This document shows positions 41,698 to 50,368 of a stretch of DNA of 64,000 nt, piece after piece. The translations under genes and the position numbers were made by a program. The DNA is from a bacterium (GTDB lineage: Bacteria; Planctomycetota; Planctomycetia; Kolteriales; Kolteriaceae): contig JAIELF010000024.1 of assembly GCA_019753235.1 (NCBI GenBank), forward strand, positions 62,001 to 126,000, given 5' to 3'. The notes beneath the pieces were generated by a model. That model was not told the origin of the DNA and ran no database searches. It saw only the letters and a list, made by a program, of their open reading frames with translations. Every line of letters starts with the position of its first letter. Within the stretch, counting starts at the first letter, position 1.

Positions 41698-44289
41698 TTA
41701 TTCGATGGAGTGATCGTAGGAAAACTCTCGGCGGTTTTGCGGGTCTTCGAACTTTATGCGGACCTTTTGGCCCTGGATCGACTCCCCGTCTCGGAACAAG
41801 AATCGGGCGCTCGAGCTGGCGCCGGCGGGCAAACTGGGAATGAATTGGAGTTCTGCAGGACGGTCCAGCGTCCGGGCGGATGCCGACAAACTCATCGGTC
41901 TATCGGTCAGGTTGGTGACCGTGGAATCGATTTCATACGCGCCGCTGGGGAGAAGTCGCCCTTTCACGTCGATGCGAAGTTCGTCTCCGCCGACGCGAAA
42001 GGGACGGAAGAGCCGAAACTGATAGGTTCGTGCAGCGGTCAGGCGAAAGTCGATCGGGATCGAATAGTCTCCCTGCGAGACCCCTTGAGGGAGACTGATG
42101 ATCACGATCTCCCGCGCGGTTTCTCTGGGCAACACATTCAAAGCGATCTGCTCGGGACGCTGGCTCCATTCGGGCGGAAACACAGGGGAGGCGGTCCCCG
42201 AGACCGGTGTATCGAGAGGATTGATCATCACCAATCGCTCTTGATGGTTGCCGAATCGGCCGGGAACCATTCCTTTTTCAAATGCCACGCCGAGCTGCCA
42301 GCGGACGAGAAACTCATCGACGTCAGTCACCAAGATCGGCATCGTGTCCGTGGCGATCGTCCGGGTTTCGTTCTCGCTGGCCGGCTGCAGAACGCGACCC
42401 CAAAGATCGCGGACGGTGGCCGAGCGCCCTAGGACCGCTTGGACCTGGGCGGGCTCTTCACTCCATGCGACCAAGGTCGCTCGGCCGTCGCCGACAAATA
42501 AATGGTTGGTGACGCCGACCATTTCCTTGAGCGAGCCTAGATAAACCATCCCGCCGAGGTTCTCGGCAAGATTCCGCCAGATGGTGAATAGCTCGTTGGG
42601 CGAGCCTTCCTCATCGAGAACACTCGCCTCCGGTCGGCCAGAGTCAGAAAGAAAAATGGCAGTCGCCCCGGCTGTTTTGGCGGCAACGGTTCGGCGGGCC
42701 AGATCCGACACCCGGCTCGATCGATCGTAACGCAAAGAAGAGAGGGGAGTGATCGTCACCAACAAGTCTTTGGTTCCGCCACCCTCCCGTGTGACTTGCC
42801 TCCTCACGTCAGAGATTTTGTCGGTCAACTGTTCGTCCGTGAATGGGGCAGGCGGCAAAAGAGAGGCAGAGGTCGGCATCTGATCGCTGAGCGACAAGAA
42901 GGAAAGGTGCGCCGAGTCCGGCAAAGGAGCCAGAAAATCCCAGGGTACGCCCAGCCGAATATCGCGCCCAATGCGAGAGGCTTCCGCCTGCACCGAGGAC
43001 AAATAACGGTCGAGATTGGCCAGCGGGACGAATCCGCGATCTTGATCGGCACCAAACTGCCAATGCGTAATTTTGAGAGAGTATCGCACGAGTAGCGACT
43101 CGAGAGGCTGTCCCCAGATCTTGGGGGACATCGCGATCAAGTCGGCCATGCTCGCTTCGTGCTCGGGTAACTGATCGAGAATCTCGGGTGGAGGAGAATC
43201 GAGCCGACCCACCACCAGATGTCCCCGACGACTGAGCCGATCCAAAAACTCCGCCAGTGCTCGCTCTTCGGCGGGCTTGCGCGTCCCCAAGCCTGGTCCC
43301 CAAAGTGGGAGCTTCGCCCAGCGAGAACCGGCAAAATCGAGAAGCTGTTCGTAATGCTCCAATCCAAACGGAGACGGTGGCAGGCTGAGGCCGAACTCAC
43401 CGCGGGCGGTGTTTCGGTTTCTCGTCAAGACCGAGATCGGAAACTGCCGACGCAGAACCGGTCGGCCCCCTTCCTCAAGCGCCACATCGAGGTAGTAAAA
43501 ACCGACGTTAGGAGTGGGAATCGTCCACTCCGCGGTTCGTTGCGAGGTTGTACCTTCGACGGGAAGAGAATCCTCCGCGAGAAGATTTCGTTCGGTGTCA
43601 AACAAATAGAACTTTGCCTTCAGGTCTCGGCCTTCGTCCCCTCGCACGAAGACTTTGGCTCGTTTATCTCCCTCGATATCGAACAGCCGAAACTTTCCAG
43701 TGGTCTCGACTTCGAGACGGGGGAGCCTACCTAGCCAAAGATCGTCGAAGTAAACCTGGCCTCGAAGATCAGGCGGATCGCCGGAATGACTGACGCAGGC
43801 GATGCGACAGGTCTTCGCTTCGTCGGGCGCTGGGACTGGACCGACGCGGACCAGCGTCCAATCAGAATCCTCACGAACCCGCGCCGATGTGGGGGATTGG
43901 CCGACGATCTTTCCTTCGCCGTCTAAGAACTGCAACATCAATAGGGCTTGGTCCTGGAGAAGACCCTTGGTCTTGATCTGTCCGACAAGGACGTAGTTGA
44001 AGTCGGCAGTGACGTCGATCGCTGGCGACAGAAACGCGCAGTTGCCTCCGTTGAGCCGAAAGCGAAGCGATCGGCCGCCGACCGCGAATTCTTCATTGGT
44101 TAGCCCCGCCTCGATGTAAAAGGGATAACCATCTCCCCGGTACCGGATCCAGCCTTCTGGCTGATTGAAGTCTCCTTGTGGCGAGAGACGAAAGTCGAAT
44201 TGGCGGACCTCGGTCGCCTTGGGGTAACGAGGCGTCGATGCCCCCGCAAGGGAAAGCGATAGGCCGACAATCGTCCCCCAAAACATCAC
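41698..44289 (-). CDS. large secreted protein of unknown function, possible carbohydrate-active enzyme
   Basis: 863 residues with a signal peptide (TIVGLSLSLAGAS). The first ~300 residues are beta-rich with carbohydrate-binding-module character (YIEAGLTNEEFAVGGRSLRF, VYFDDLWLGRLPR). The middle, from about 300 to 600, has a TIM-barrel look with AGSRWAKLPLWGPGLGTR and an 'AEFLDRLSRRGHLVVGRL' helix, followed by Ig-like beta-domains to the end. No family signature or catalytic Glu pair can be assigned with confidence. The GTG at 44289, immediately followed by an ATG, is used as start because AAGGA lies 8 nt before it. Confidence 0.6.
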   Translation of the reverse strand: MMFWGTIVGLSLSLAGASTPRYPKATEVRQFDFRLSPQGDFNQPEGWIRYRGDGYPFYIEAGLTNEEFAVGGRSLRFRLNGGNCAFLSPAIDVTADFNYVLVGQIKTKGLLQDQALLMLQFLDGEGKIVGQSPTSARVREDSDWTLVRVGPVPAPDEAKTCRIACVSHSGDPPDLRGQVYFDDLWLGRLPRLEVETTGKFRLFDIEGDKRAKVFVRGDEGRDLKAKFYLFDTERNLLAEDSLPVEGTTSQRTAEWTIPTPNVGFYYLDVALEEGGRPVLRRQFPISVLTRNRNTARGEFGLSLPPSPFGLEHYEQLLDFAGSRWAKLPLWGPGLGTRKPAEERALAEFLDRLSRRGHLVVGRLDSPPPEILDQLPEHEASMADLIAMSPKIWGQPLESLLVRYSLKITHWQFGADQDRGFVPLANLDRYLSSVQAEASRIGRDIRLGVPWDFLAPLPDSAHLSFLSLSDQMPTSASLLPPAPFTDEQLTDKISDVRRQVTREGGGTKDLLVTITPLSSLRYDRSSRVSDLARRTVAAKTAGATAIFLSDSGRPEASVLDEEGSPNELFTIWRNLAENLGGMVYLGSLKEMVGVTNHLFVGDGRATLVAWSEEPAQVQAVLGRSATVRDLWGRVLQPASENETRTIATDTMPILVTDVDEFLVRWQLGVAFEKGMVPGRFGNHQERLVMINPLDTPVSGTASPVFPPEWSQRPEQIALNVLPRETAREIVIISLPQGVSQGDYSIPIDFRLTAARTYQFRLFRPFRVGGDELRIDVKGRLLPSGAYEIDSTVTNLTDRPMSLSASARTLDRPAELQFIPSLPAGASSSARFLFRDGESIQGQKVRIKFEDPQNRREFSYDHSIE

Positions 44290-44533
44290 GGATGCATTCC
44301 TTCCTCGGCAACGTTGACCGCGGCTACCCCGCCCAATCTAATCGGCCAACCAAAGCGTGCCAATCCAGGACCTCCCTTTCAGCCTTCAAATGGAAGCGTT
44401 TCCCCCCTCGATCGCCTCCGACGCAGAGCCCTCGACCCGTCGCGCTCACGAAAACTTCCCTTCGCTTACGAGGCCCGGCGGGTTACCATCACGACTCGAC
44501 GTCCTTGCTTGGGGCCCAGGAAGGGATCAACGC

Positions 44534-45205
44534 GTGATATCGGCCGAGCCATCACTGGAGGCGATCTTCTTCGATTTCGACGGCGTCCTGGTCGACTCGG
44601 TGGATATTAAAAAACAGGCGTTCAAAGAGGTGATCGCCCCGCACGCCAACGGCCAGCTCGATGCCTGCATGGAATACTTCATGACGCAGGGGGGGATCTC
44701 GCGCGTCGTCAAGTTCGAGCACGTCTGGACGAAGGTTCTGCAAAATCCGCGTTGCCATCAATCGGTCGATCGTTTGGCCCGAGAGTTTGCCCACCGGGTG
44801 ATCGACCGGACTTGCCACGCGTCATTCATTCCTGGATCGCGAGAATTCCTGACTCGTTACGCCCGTCGGCTACCGCTTTACGTGATTTCGGGAACACCCG
44901 AGGAGGAACTTCGTTCGATCGTCGAGCGTCGGGAAATGACGGACTGTTTTCAAGGGGTCTTCGGCTCACCCCGAAGCAAAGTTCAAATCGGGGAATCGAT
45001 TCTCGCAGGTCAGCATTACCTCCCGAGCAAGGTCTGCTTCATCGGCGATGCCACCACCGATCGCGATGCTGCCCGGACGCTGGGGATTCGCTTTGTCGGC
45101 TTTCATGGCCCCCATCTGTCCCCCTACCTTGACGGATCGGAGCAGATGATCGCGGACTTGCGATTTCTCGAACAGGCTTTGTGGCCTTCCCTATCTGTAG
45201 AGTGA
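44534..45205 (+). CDS. HAD-superfamily hydrolase (phosphatase-like)
   Basis: 223 residues. The HAD motifs are complete: FFDFDGVLVDS (motif I, nucleophile Asp), SGTP (motif II), an RSK lysine region (GSPRSKVQ, motif III) and CFIGDATTDRDAA (motif IV). The cap insert and length match beta-phosphoglucomutase/phosphoglycolate-phosphatase-like enzymes, whose substrate cannot be predicted. The frame extends upstream to 44357, but that part is not protein-like. I chose the GTG at 44534 because AGGAAGGG precedes it by about 8 nt. Convergent with purB, 31 nt apart. Confidence 0.85.
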   Translation: MISAEPSLEAIFFDFDGVLVDSVDIKKQAFKEVIAPHANGQLDACMEYFMTQGGISRVVKFEHVWTKVLQNPRCHQSVDRLAREFAHRVIDRTCHASFIPGSREFLTRYARRLPLYVISGTPEEELRSIVERREMTDCFQGVFGSPRSKVQIGESILAGQHYLPSKVCFIGDATTDRDAARTLGIRFVGFHGPHLSPYLDGSEQMIADLRFLEQALWPSLSVE

Positions 45206-45236
45206 TTCTCGACCATCAAGAGAACAGCGATTGGGA

Positions 45237-46667
45237 TCATACTTTCACCTCGGTGGGGCCCTCGCCGACATGAGAATAACGAGCGAGGATCGGTTCGACA
45301 TGTTCGGTGAGGAACTCGCCGACCTGCTCGCTAGCCCTACCGATAAACCTTTTGGGATCCATGACCGACTGCATATCGATCCCTTCGAGGAGAGGATCTC
45401 TTTTGAGCCGATCGATGAGATCGTTGGGTTTCCCCTCCGTCTTGACAACATGGGCCGCCGCGTGACTGTGTTGGCGAATCGCCTCGTGCAGATCCTGCCG
45501 ATCTTTACCGAGACGAACACCCGCCATCAGTATCTCCTCGGTTGCCATGAAAGGAAGCTCGCTGGCAACGGCGGCGGCAATCATGCCTGGATAGACCACC
45601 AGCCCCCCGGTCACATTGGCCAGCAACACCAGCACCGCATCGGTCGCGAGAAACGCTTGCGGGATCACCAGCCTTCGATTGGCGCTATCGTCCAACGTTC
45701 GTTCTAGCCACTGAACGGACGCGGTCTGTGCTGTATTGAGAACGAGACTCGAAACGAACCGAGCCAAGCCGCAGATTCGCTCGGAGCGCATCGGGTTTCT
45801 CTTGTACGCCATCGCGGAAGAGCCGATCTGTTCCGATTCGAAAGGCTCTTCGACCTCTTTGCGATGCGCGAGAAGTCGTAGATCCGTCGCCATCTTGTGT
45901 GCGGATTGACATACCCCTGACAACGTATCGAGCACTTGGCTATCGATCTTGCGTGTGTAGGTTTGCCCCGTGACGGGGATCGTCGACGGAAAACCCATTT
46001 TCTCCGTCACAAGTCTGTCGAGCTGCCGCACTCGGGCATGATCACCATCAAAGAGCGTCAAAAAACTCGCCTGCGTTCCCGTTGTCCCTTTCACGCCTCG
46101 AAAGGGGAGATGTTCTCGGCGATGCGAAACGTCGGCCAGGTCCAGAAGCAGATCCTGAATCCAAAGGGTTGCCCGTTTGCCAACGGTGGTCAACTGCGCC
46201 GCCTGAAAATGGGTGAAGCCCAATGTCGGCAAATCGCGGTAGGCTTGGGCAAACCGGGCCAGTTGCCGAATCGTCCGAACCAGCCCTGCCTCGATAAGGC
46301 CGAGCCCTTCTTTCATCTGAAGCAGATCCGTGTTGTCGGTGACATAACAGCTCGTTGCGCCCAGATGAATGATCGGCCGGGCCGTCGGAGCAATGTCGCC
46401 GAACGCATGCACATGGGCCATCACATCGTGCCGAAAACGGCGTTCGTACCGGGCCGCCGACGCGAAGTCGATGTTGTCCCGTTCCGCGATCATCTCTTGG
46501 ATTTGCAAGTCGGAAATAGGCAGACCCAGTTCCTGCTGCGCTTGCGCGAGGACGATCCAGAGTTGCCGCCAGGTCGAGAAGCGACGCTGATTCCCCCAGA
46601 GTTGGGCCATCGCGGCACTCGCATAGCGAGAAATGAGAGGGTTTTCGTAAACCGATGGCTCGCTCAC
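45237..46667 (-). CDS. purB: adenylosuccinate lyase
   Basis: 476 residues, the size of the eukaryote-like PurB class. It should cleave SAICAR and adenylosuccinate in purine synthesis, releasing fumarate. Motifs: [12 protein letters not shown] at the start, [26 protein letters not shown] (substrate histidine), [16 protein letters not shown] and the lyase signature [15 protein letters not shown] with the catalytic-loop serine. No purine-gene neighbours. 156 nt separate its start from the stop of the upstream cyclase-like gene on the same strand. Confidence 0.95.
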   Translation of the reverse strand: MSEPSVYENPLISRYASAAMAQLWGNQRRFSTWRQLWIVLAQAQQELGLPISDLQIQEMIAERDNIDFASAARYERRFRHDVMAHVHAFGDIAPTARPIIHLGATSCYVTDNTDLLQMKEGLGLIEAGLVRTIRQLARFAQAYRDLPTLGFTHFQAAQLTTVGKRATLWIQDLLLDLADVSHRREHLPFRGVKGTTGTQASFLTLFDGDHARVRQLDRLVTEKMGFPSTIPVTGQTYTRKIDSQVLDTLSGVCQSAHKMATDLRLLAHRKEVEEPFESEQIGSSAMAYKRNPMRSERICGLARFVSSLVLNTAQTASVQWLERTLDDSANRRLVIPQAFLATDAVLVLLANVTGGLVVYPGMIAAAVASELPFMATEEILMAGVRLGKDRQDLHEAIRQHSHAAAHVVKTEGKPNDLIDRLKRDPLLEGIDMQSVMDPKRFIGRASEQVGEFLTEHVEPILARYSHVGEGPTEVKV

Positions 46668-46823
46668 CGCCTTTGTTTCTCCCAGCTTCGTTTGTCACTA
46701 TCTCTTCAACAGGTCCCGGCATCATCAGGCAAAGGGACGCTCTACCAAGCAGGCTATGGAAAGAGATCGAACAAGGCTTATCGGTTCACCGGCCCGTGGA
46801 CAAGCGAGCCCATGGGCGCGACA

Positions 46824-49007
46824 TCATCGTGGCTCGGAAGCGGGCGGGCTTGCATTCCCGCCGGGACCAGCTTGATAGAGGGGCAAGTAGCGGTAATAGA
46901 CTTCCAGGCACAAGCAACTGCATGCGGTGGAGAAGACTCGACCGCCATCGACACCGAAGGGCTTTCCAGGGTCCCAACTCCCCTGAGCGTGGCCCGACGT
47001 TCGTTGCGAGCCAAGCAATGTCGCCGTCAGCCGATCGTTCCACCGGTCCCAGGTTGGCCCCCCCATCTGAAAGAGGCAAAGCGTACCGTAGTACCAGTAG
47101 TAGAGGTGATAATCCGCCGGGTCGGGGAGTTTGGTTAGGATGTGATCGGCAGCCTCGGCCGCGAGATTGGCATCGACTTTTCCTTCGAGGACTTGCCGAC
47201 AGAAGAGGGCCTCGGCAGTCATCGCGTGCGAGGGGGGATAACCAGGTCGATACGACGCGAGCCCTTTGTTTCGACCCGATACCACCAGCGGCAACCAACG
47301 ACGTGCCGCCAACCACGTCGTATCTGGAACATCGAGCCCGGCGGAGCGAGCCGAGCGAAGTGCAAGCACCGCCCAGCCATAAACGCTGGTGTCACCGAAC
47401 TGTCCCGGGCCATAGCGCCAACCGCCAGACTCGGGATGCTGCGCCTGCGCCAACCAAAGGATTGCCTTTTGCGCGGGGCCCTTGAGCCGTTCATCTTTTG
47501 TCATGGCGAAAGCTTCGGTGATAGAAATCGTCGCCATCGCATGAGCATAAATCCTCCCGCCGAATTGCAGATCCCCGTCAGGTCGTTGAGTCCTCAATAG
47601 CCAACTCAAACCTCGACGGACGGTCTCACGATACTTGCCCGTGGAGAGATGCGTGTGGCCGGCCCCCAGGAACGCCAACAGCGATAAACCGGTTAAGCCG
47701 GTATCCGATTGACGCTCGACGGCGTGCCCTTCACAAAGATCCCCCGCAGGACAACGAAGATCAAAACCATCGCTATCCCATCGTCCATCTTCGGATTGAT
47801 GCGCCGCCAACCATTCCAGCGCGGCGGCGACCGCTTTCTCGGTCTCTTGCGAGCCCCCATGTCGAAAAACGATCTCCAGGCGATTGGGTGCGATCCGGTT
47901 CTCCCAGAACGTCCGCGGACCGATCACGTCTTGGGGAGCGGTGTCGGTTCTTTTGATGAGAGCCGATACATCCACTTTCGCGAGCGCCGATGAAGGGTCG
48001 GCTCGCTTGGGGATCGACGCCTCGGCCTCGTCGTCGGGAATCTCGGGAGCCTGCTCCAATCGAAATCGGTTCGGCACCAGCGCGGGTTTCGAAGCTGGCT
48101 CGGGGGGCGGGGCAGGGGCCTCTCGGGTGTATCGCGATGGAATCGGAACCGATGCGATCTGCTCGGTTGGCCCGTCGCTTGGAATAGGAGTATTCTCCGC
48201 GACTGCGGGAATCGGTCGGCCGGGGGGCACCGGCTCGGGAGGAGGGACCAACGTCTCCGATTCGGGCAAAAGGGGACGATCGACGCGGGTCGGGCTCGGC
48301 TCATCGACGGCCGGCGCCGGGAGGAGCCGTTCAGGTGGGGCGCTGCTCTCTTCCAATAGTCGCATCGCGGACGTCGTCGGATCAGGAGGCGATGCCGCTG
48401 CGATCTCCGCGGAAGCGCGATCCCTTGACGTCACTTCCAACGACCGATCCGCTTCTTCAATGGTCGGCTCGGCCGGCAGAAGGTTTTTCTGCAACACGGT
48501 GGGCGGCGCGAGATCGGGTGCCGGCGATGCCTCGGGCAAGACAGATTCGGACCTGGCGGCAAGCTCGGCTGGTTCTTCCAAGGAGGGTGAAATCGTGGCA
48601 GGCTCCGGCGCGGGCTCGCGCGTCGGCCGCGTCAACGCATCGGCCGTCACCTCGGGCGGAACGGGGTTAAGCGTTGGCTCCTCCAAATCCGATCGTGTGC
48701 TTTGATCATCCGCCAACGTCTGTTCGCCACGAACCTCGTCGGCCGATCGCCACTCGATTGACACTTTTACCTCTTGGTCCTCTCGATGAGCGAGCGTCGA
48801 CGCAGGAAGCCGAAAGAGAAAAAGGAAACCAGCCAGATGAAGCATCAGGGCAGCCAGCGCGCAGCGTCCCAGCAATTGATCACGACCCAAGCGAGTCCAG
48901 TAGTAGATGGCAAAAAGAATCCCTGCCGTGGCCGTGATCAGGCCGGCGGCCGGCAAAATGCTGTCGACCGCGAAGCGTGTCAGAAGATCCGACCAAAGCT
49001 CGACCAC
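46824..49007 (-). CDS. TonB-like membrane protein with C-terminal prenyltransferase/squalene-cyclase barrel
   Basis: 727 residues. Two membrane helices (about 18-38 and 47-66) come first. The second, LAALMLHLAGFLFLFRLP, carries a histidine (H57) as TonB and TolA helices do. A Pro/Glu/Ala-rich spacer runs from about 70 to 370. The C-terminal ~350 residues are an alpha-alpha barrel with prenyltransferase/squalene-oxidase repeats: ALEWLAAHQSEDGRWDSDGF, GLSWLLRTQRPDGDL, AILWLAQAQHPESGGWRYG. The DxDD motif of true squalene-hopene cyclases is not seen, so binding rather than cyclisation is possible. Start: GTG at 49007 with AGGGGAG upstream, 22 nt after the exbD stop. The frame extending to 49073 would overlap exbD. 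Last gene of the TPR-exbB-exbD unit. Confidence 0.8.
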   Translation of the reverse strand: MVELWSDLLTRFAVDSILPAAGLITATAGILFAIYYWTRLGRDQLLGRCALAALMLHLAGFLFLFRLPASTLAHREDQEVKVSIEWRSADEVRGEQTLADDQSTRSDLEEPTLNPVPPEVTADALTRPTREPAPEPATISPSLEEPAELAARSESVLPEASPAPDLAPPTVLQKNLLPAEPTIEEADRSLEVTSRDRASAEIAAASPPDPTTSAMRLLEESSAPPERLLPAPAVDEPSPTRVDRPLLPESETLVPPPEPVPPGRPIPAVAENTPIPSDGPTEQIASVPIPSRYTREAPAPPPEPASKPALVPNRFRLEQAPEIPDDEAEASIPKRADPSSALAKVDVSALIKRTDTAPQDVIGPRTFWENRIAPNRLEIVFRHGGSQETEKAVAAALEWLAAHQSEDGRWDSDGFDLRCPAGDLCEGHAVERQSDTGLTGLSLLAFLGAGHTHLSTGKYRETVRRGLSWLLRTQRPDGDLQFGGRIYAHAMATISITEAFAMTKDERLKGPAQKAILWLAQAQHPESGGWRYGPGQFGDTSVYGWAVLALRSARSAGLDVPDTTWLAARRWLPLVVSGRNKGLASYRPGYPPSHAMTAEALFCRQVLEGKVDANLAAEAADHILTKLPDPADYHLYYWYYGTLCLFQMGGPTWDRWNDRLTATLLGSQRTSGHAQGSWDPGKPFGVDGGRVFSTACSCLCLEVYYRYLPLYQAGPGGNASPPASEPR

Positions 49008-49029
49008 GAGCCGCTCCCCTTTGAGGAGG

Positions 49030-49440
49030 TCACTTTTGCTCTTGGACCATAACGTCGATTCGGCGAATGCCAACTCTTTTACAGACGCTCAGCACTCGCG
49101 CGACGAACTGATACGCGGCCTGCTTATCTCCCCGAATCGAGACACCTTGCCCCGGAAAATTCTTTCGGGCCGACTCGAGCCGCTGTTCCATCGCCTCTAC
49201 GGACAGTTCTTGGTTGTTGATCGAGATCGTTCCGCTGGCGGCAATGTTGATGATCAAGTCCGACGGCGCCGCCACCGCAGGGGCCGACGCGGGAACCGAA
49301 GGGACCTGCAACTCAAGCTGACGCTCTTCGGTGATGTACGTTGCACTCAGCAGAAAGAAGACCAGCAAGTTGAACACGACATCGATCATGGGAGTCATGT
49401 TGATCGATTCGTCTGGTTCTAAATGGGCCGATAACGGCAT
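49030..49440 (-). CDS. exbD: biopolymer transport protein ExbD/TolR
   Basis: 136 residues. INMTPMIDVVFNLLVFFLLSATY is the single membrane helix with the proton-relay aspartate D20 equivalent to E. coli ExbD Asp25; a periplasmic domain follows, ending in FVARVLSVCKRVGIRRIDV. ExbD works with ExbB to convert proton-motive force into movement of a partner such as TonB. The frame continues upstream to 49710, overlapping exbB, but ATG at 49440 gives the family start. The stop lies 16 nt after exbB ends and 22 nt before the cyclase-like gene. Confidence 0.9.
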   Translation of the reverse strand: MPLSAHLEPDESINMTPMIDVVFNLLVFFLLSATYITEERQLELQVPSVPASAPAVAAPSDLIINIAASGTISINNQELSVEAMEQRLESARKNFPGQGVSIRGDKQAAYQFVARVLSVCKRVGIRRIDVMVQEQK

Positions 49441-49456
49441 GAGATCTACTCCGAGA

Positions 49457-50359
49457 TTAAACGCGAGGCCGACCACGGGAAGGGGGAGGGGGCTCCATCT
49501 TGACCGATGCAGGTTGATCGGTGAGATCAACGTCGGTCCTCCCATGAGGCACCCTGCTCCCACTCGGGGCATGGGAAGGGGCATCGGAGGGTGCGGTGAT
49601 ACGCTCGGCAACAGCCAAGGCGGTGTGGTCCAGTTCGTAGACAAGCCTTTCAACTTTCCCCGAGAGATACGCGTGCAAAAAGAGCGAGGGAATCGCGACG
49701 GCCAAACCAAACGCGGTCGTGATCAATGCCTGGGCAATCCCCGACGCAAGCGTCTCCGCGCGAGGTTGACCGGTGGTCAGGCCGACCGCATTGAAGGCGT
49801 CGATCATGCCCAGCACCGTTCCCAACAGCCCTAAGAGCGTGGCGATGTTGGCGGCCCCTTGTAGGCCCCGAAGGTTTCGGCGAAGCGTGGCGACTTCGCG
49901 TGAGCCCCCGTCGTTGATGGCCGCCTCGATCTCCGCAATCGGTCTTCCCCATCGGCGAACCGCCGCCAGGATCACCAGTGCCGCGGGTGAGCCGTTCGAT
50001 CGGCAACGCTCGGCAGCCAAACTTTCATTGAGTTGACCATGATCCAAATCGAAGAACAAATCTTTGAGAAATCGTCTCGGTAGCACTCGGCCGCGCCGAA
50101 GCGAAACCAATCTCTCGAGGCCGAACGTGATCGCGAGGACCGAGCAGACAAGGATAGGCCACATGAGAGGCCCCCCCAACTGCATCACTCGCGCGGGATC
50201 ACGATAATTGACGAAGGGTTCCACCGCGCGCGGCAAATCCGCTGCCGGAGCGGATTCGTCTTGAGCCGACGCCGACCTCGTGCCAAGGCAGACGATCACC
50301 ACGCCCCACGCAAGCGGGCCCAATGACCATCTTTTGAGCACCGCGAGCAAACCAGTCAT
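49457..50359 (-). CDS. exbB: ExbB/TolQ/MotA-type proton channel protein
   Basis: 300 residues. An N-terminal signal-like helix (LGPLAWGVVIVCLGTRSASA) precedes the three-helix core: GGPLMWPILVCSVLAITFGLE (helix 1), and TLLGLLGTVLGMIDAFNAVG and GIAQALITTAFGLAVAIPSL for helices 2 and 3. These are the conserved pore segments. The C-terminus is Pro-rich, unlike E. coli ExbB. Nine nt separate it from the upstream TPR gene, and exbD follows 16 nt later, so the four genes are almost certainly one unit. Confidence 0.9.
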   Translation of the reverse strand: MTGLLAVLKRWSLGPLAWGVVIVCLGTRSASAQDESAPAADLPRAVEPFVNYRDPARVMQLGGPLMWPILVCSVLAITFGLERLVSLRRGRVLPRRFLKDLFFDLDHGQLNESLAAERCRSNGSPAALVILAAVRRWGRPIAEIEAAINDGGSREVATLRRNLRGLQGAANIATLLGLLGTVLGMIDAFNAVGLTTGQPRAETLASGIAQALITTAFGLAVAIPSLFLHAYLSGKVERLVYELDHTALAVAERITAPSDAPSHAPSGSRVPHGRTDVDLTDQPASVKMEPPPPSRGRPRV

Positions 50360-50368
50360 GCCGATCCT

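Noticed and set aside
45936..47138. 400-codon + strand frame opposite purB and the cyclase-like gene
   Set aside because: It spans two real genes and their gap, and reads as basic low-complexity sequence without family motifs.
46824..49007. Assignment of the barrel protein as squalene-hopene cyclase
   Set aside because: The QW-like repeats fit the fold, but the catalytic DxDD motif is not visible and the protein is fused to a TonB-like helix and spacer.
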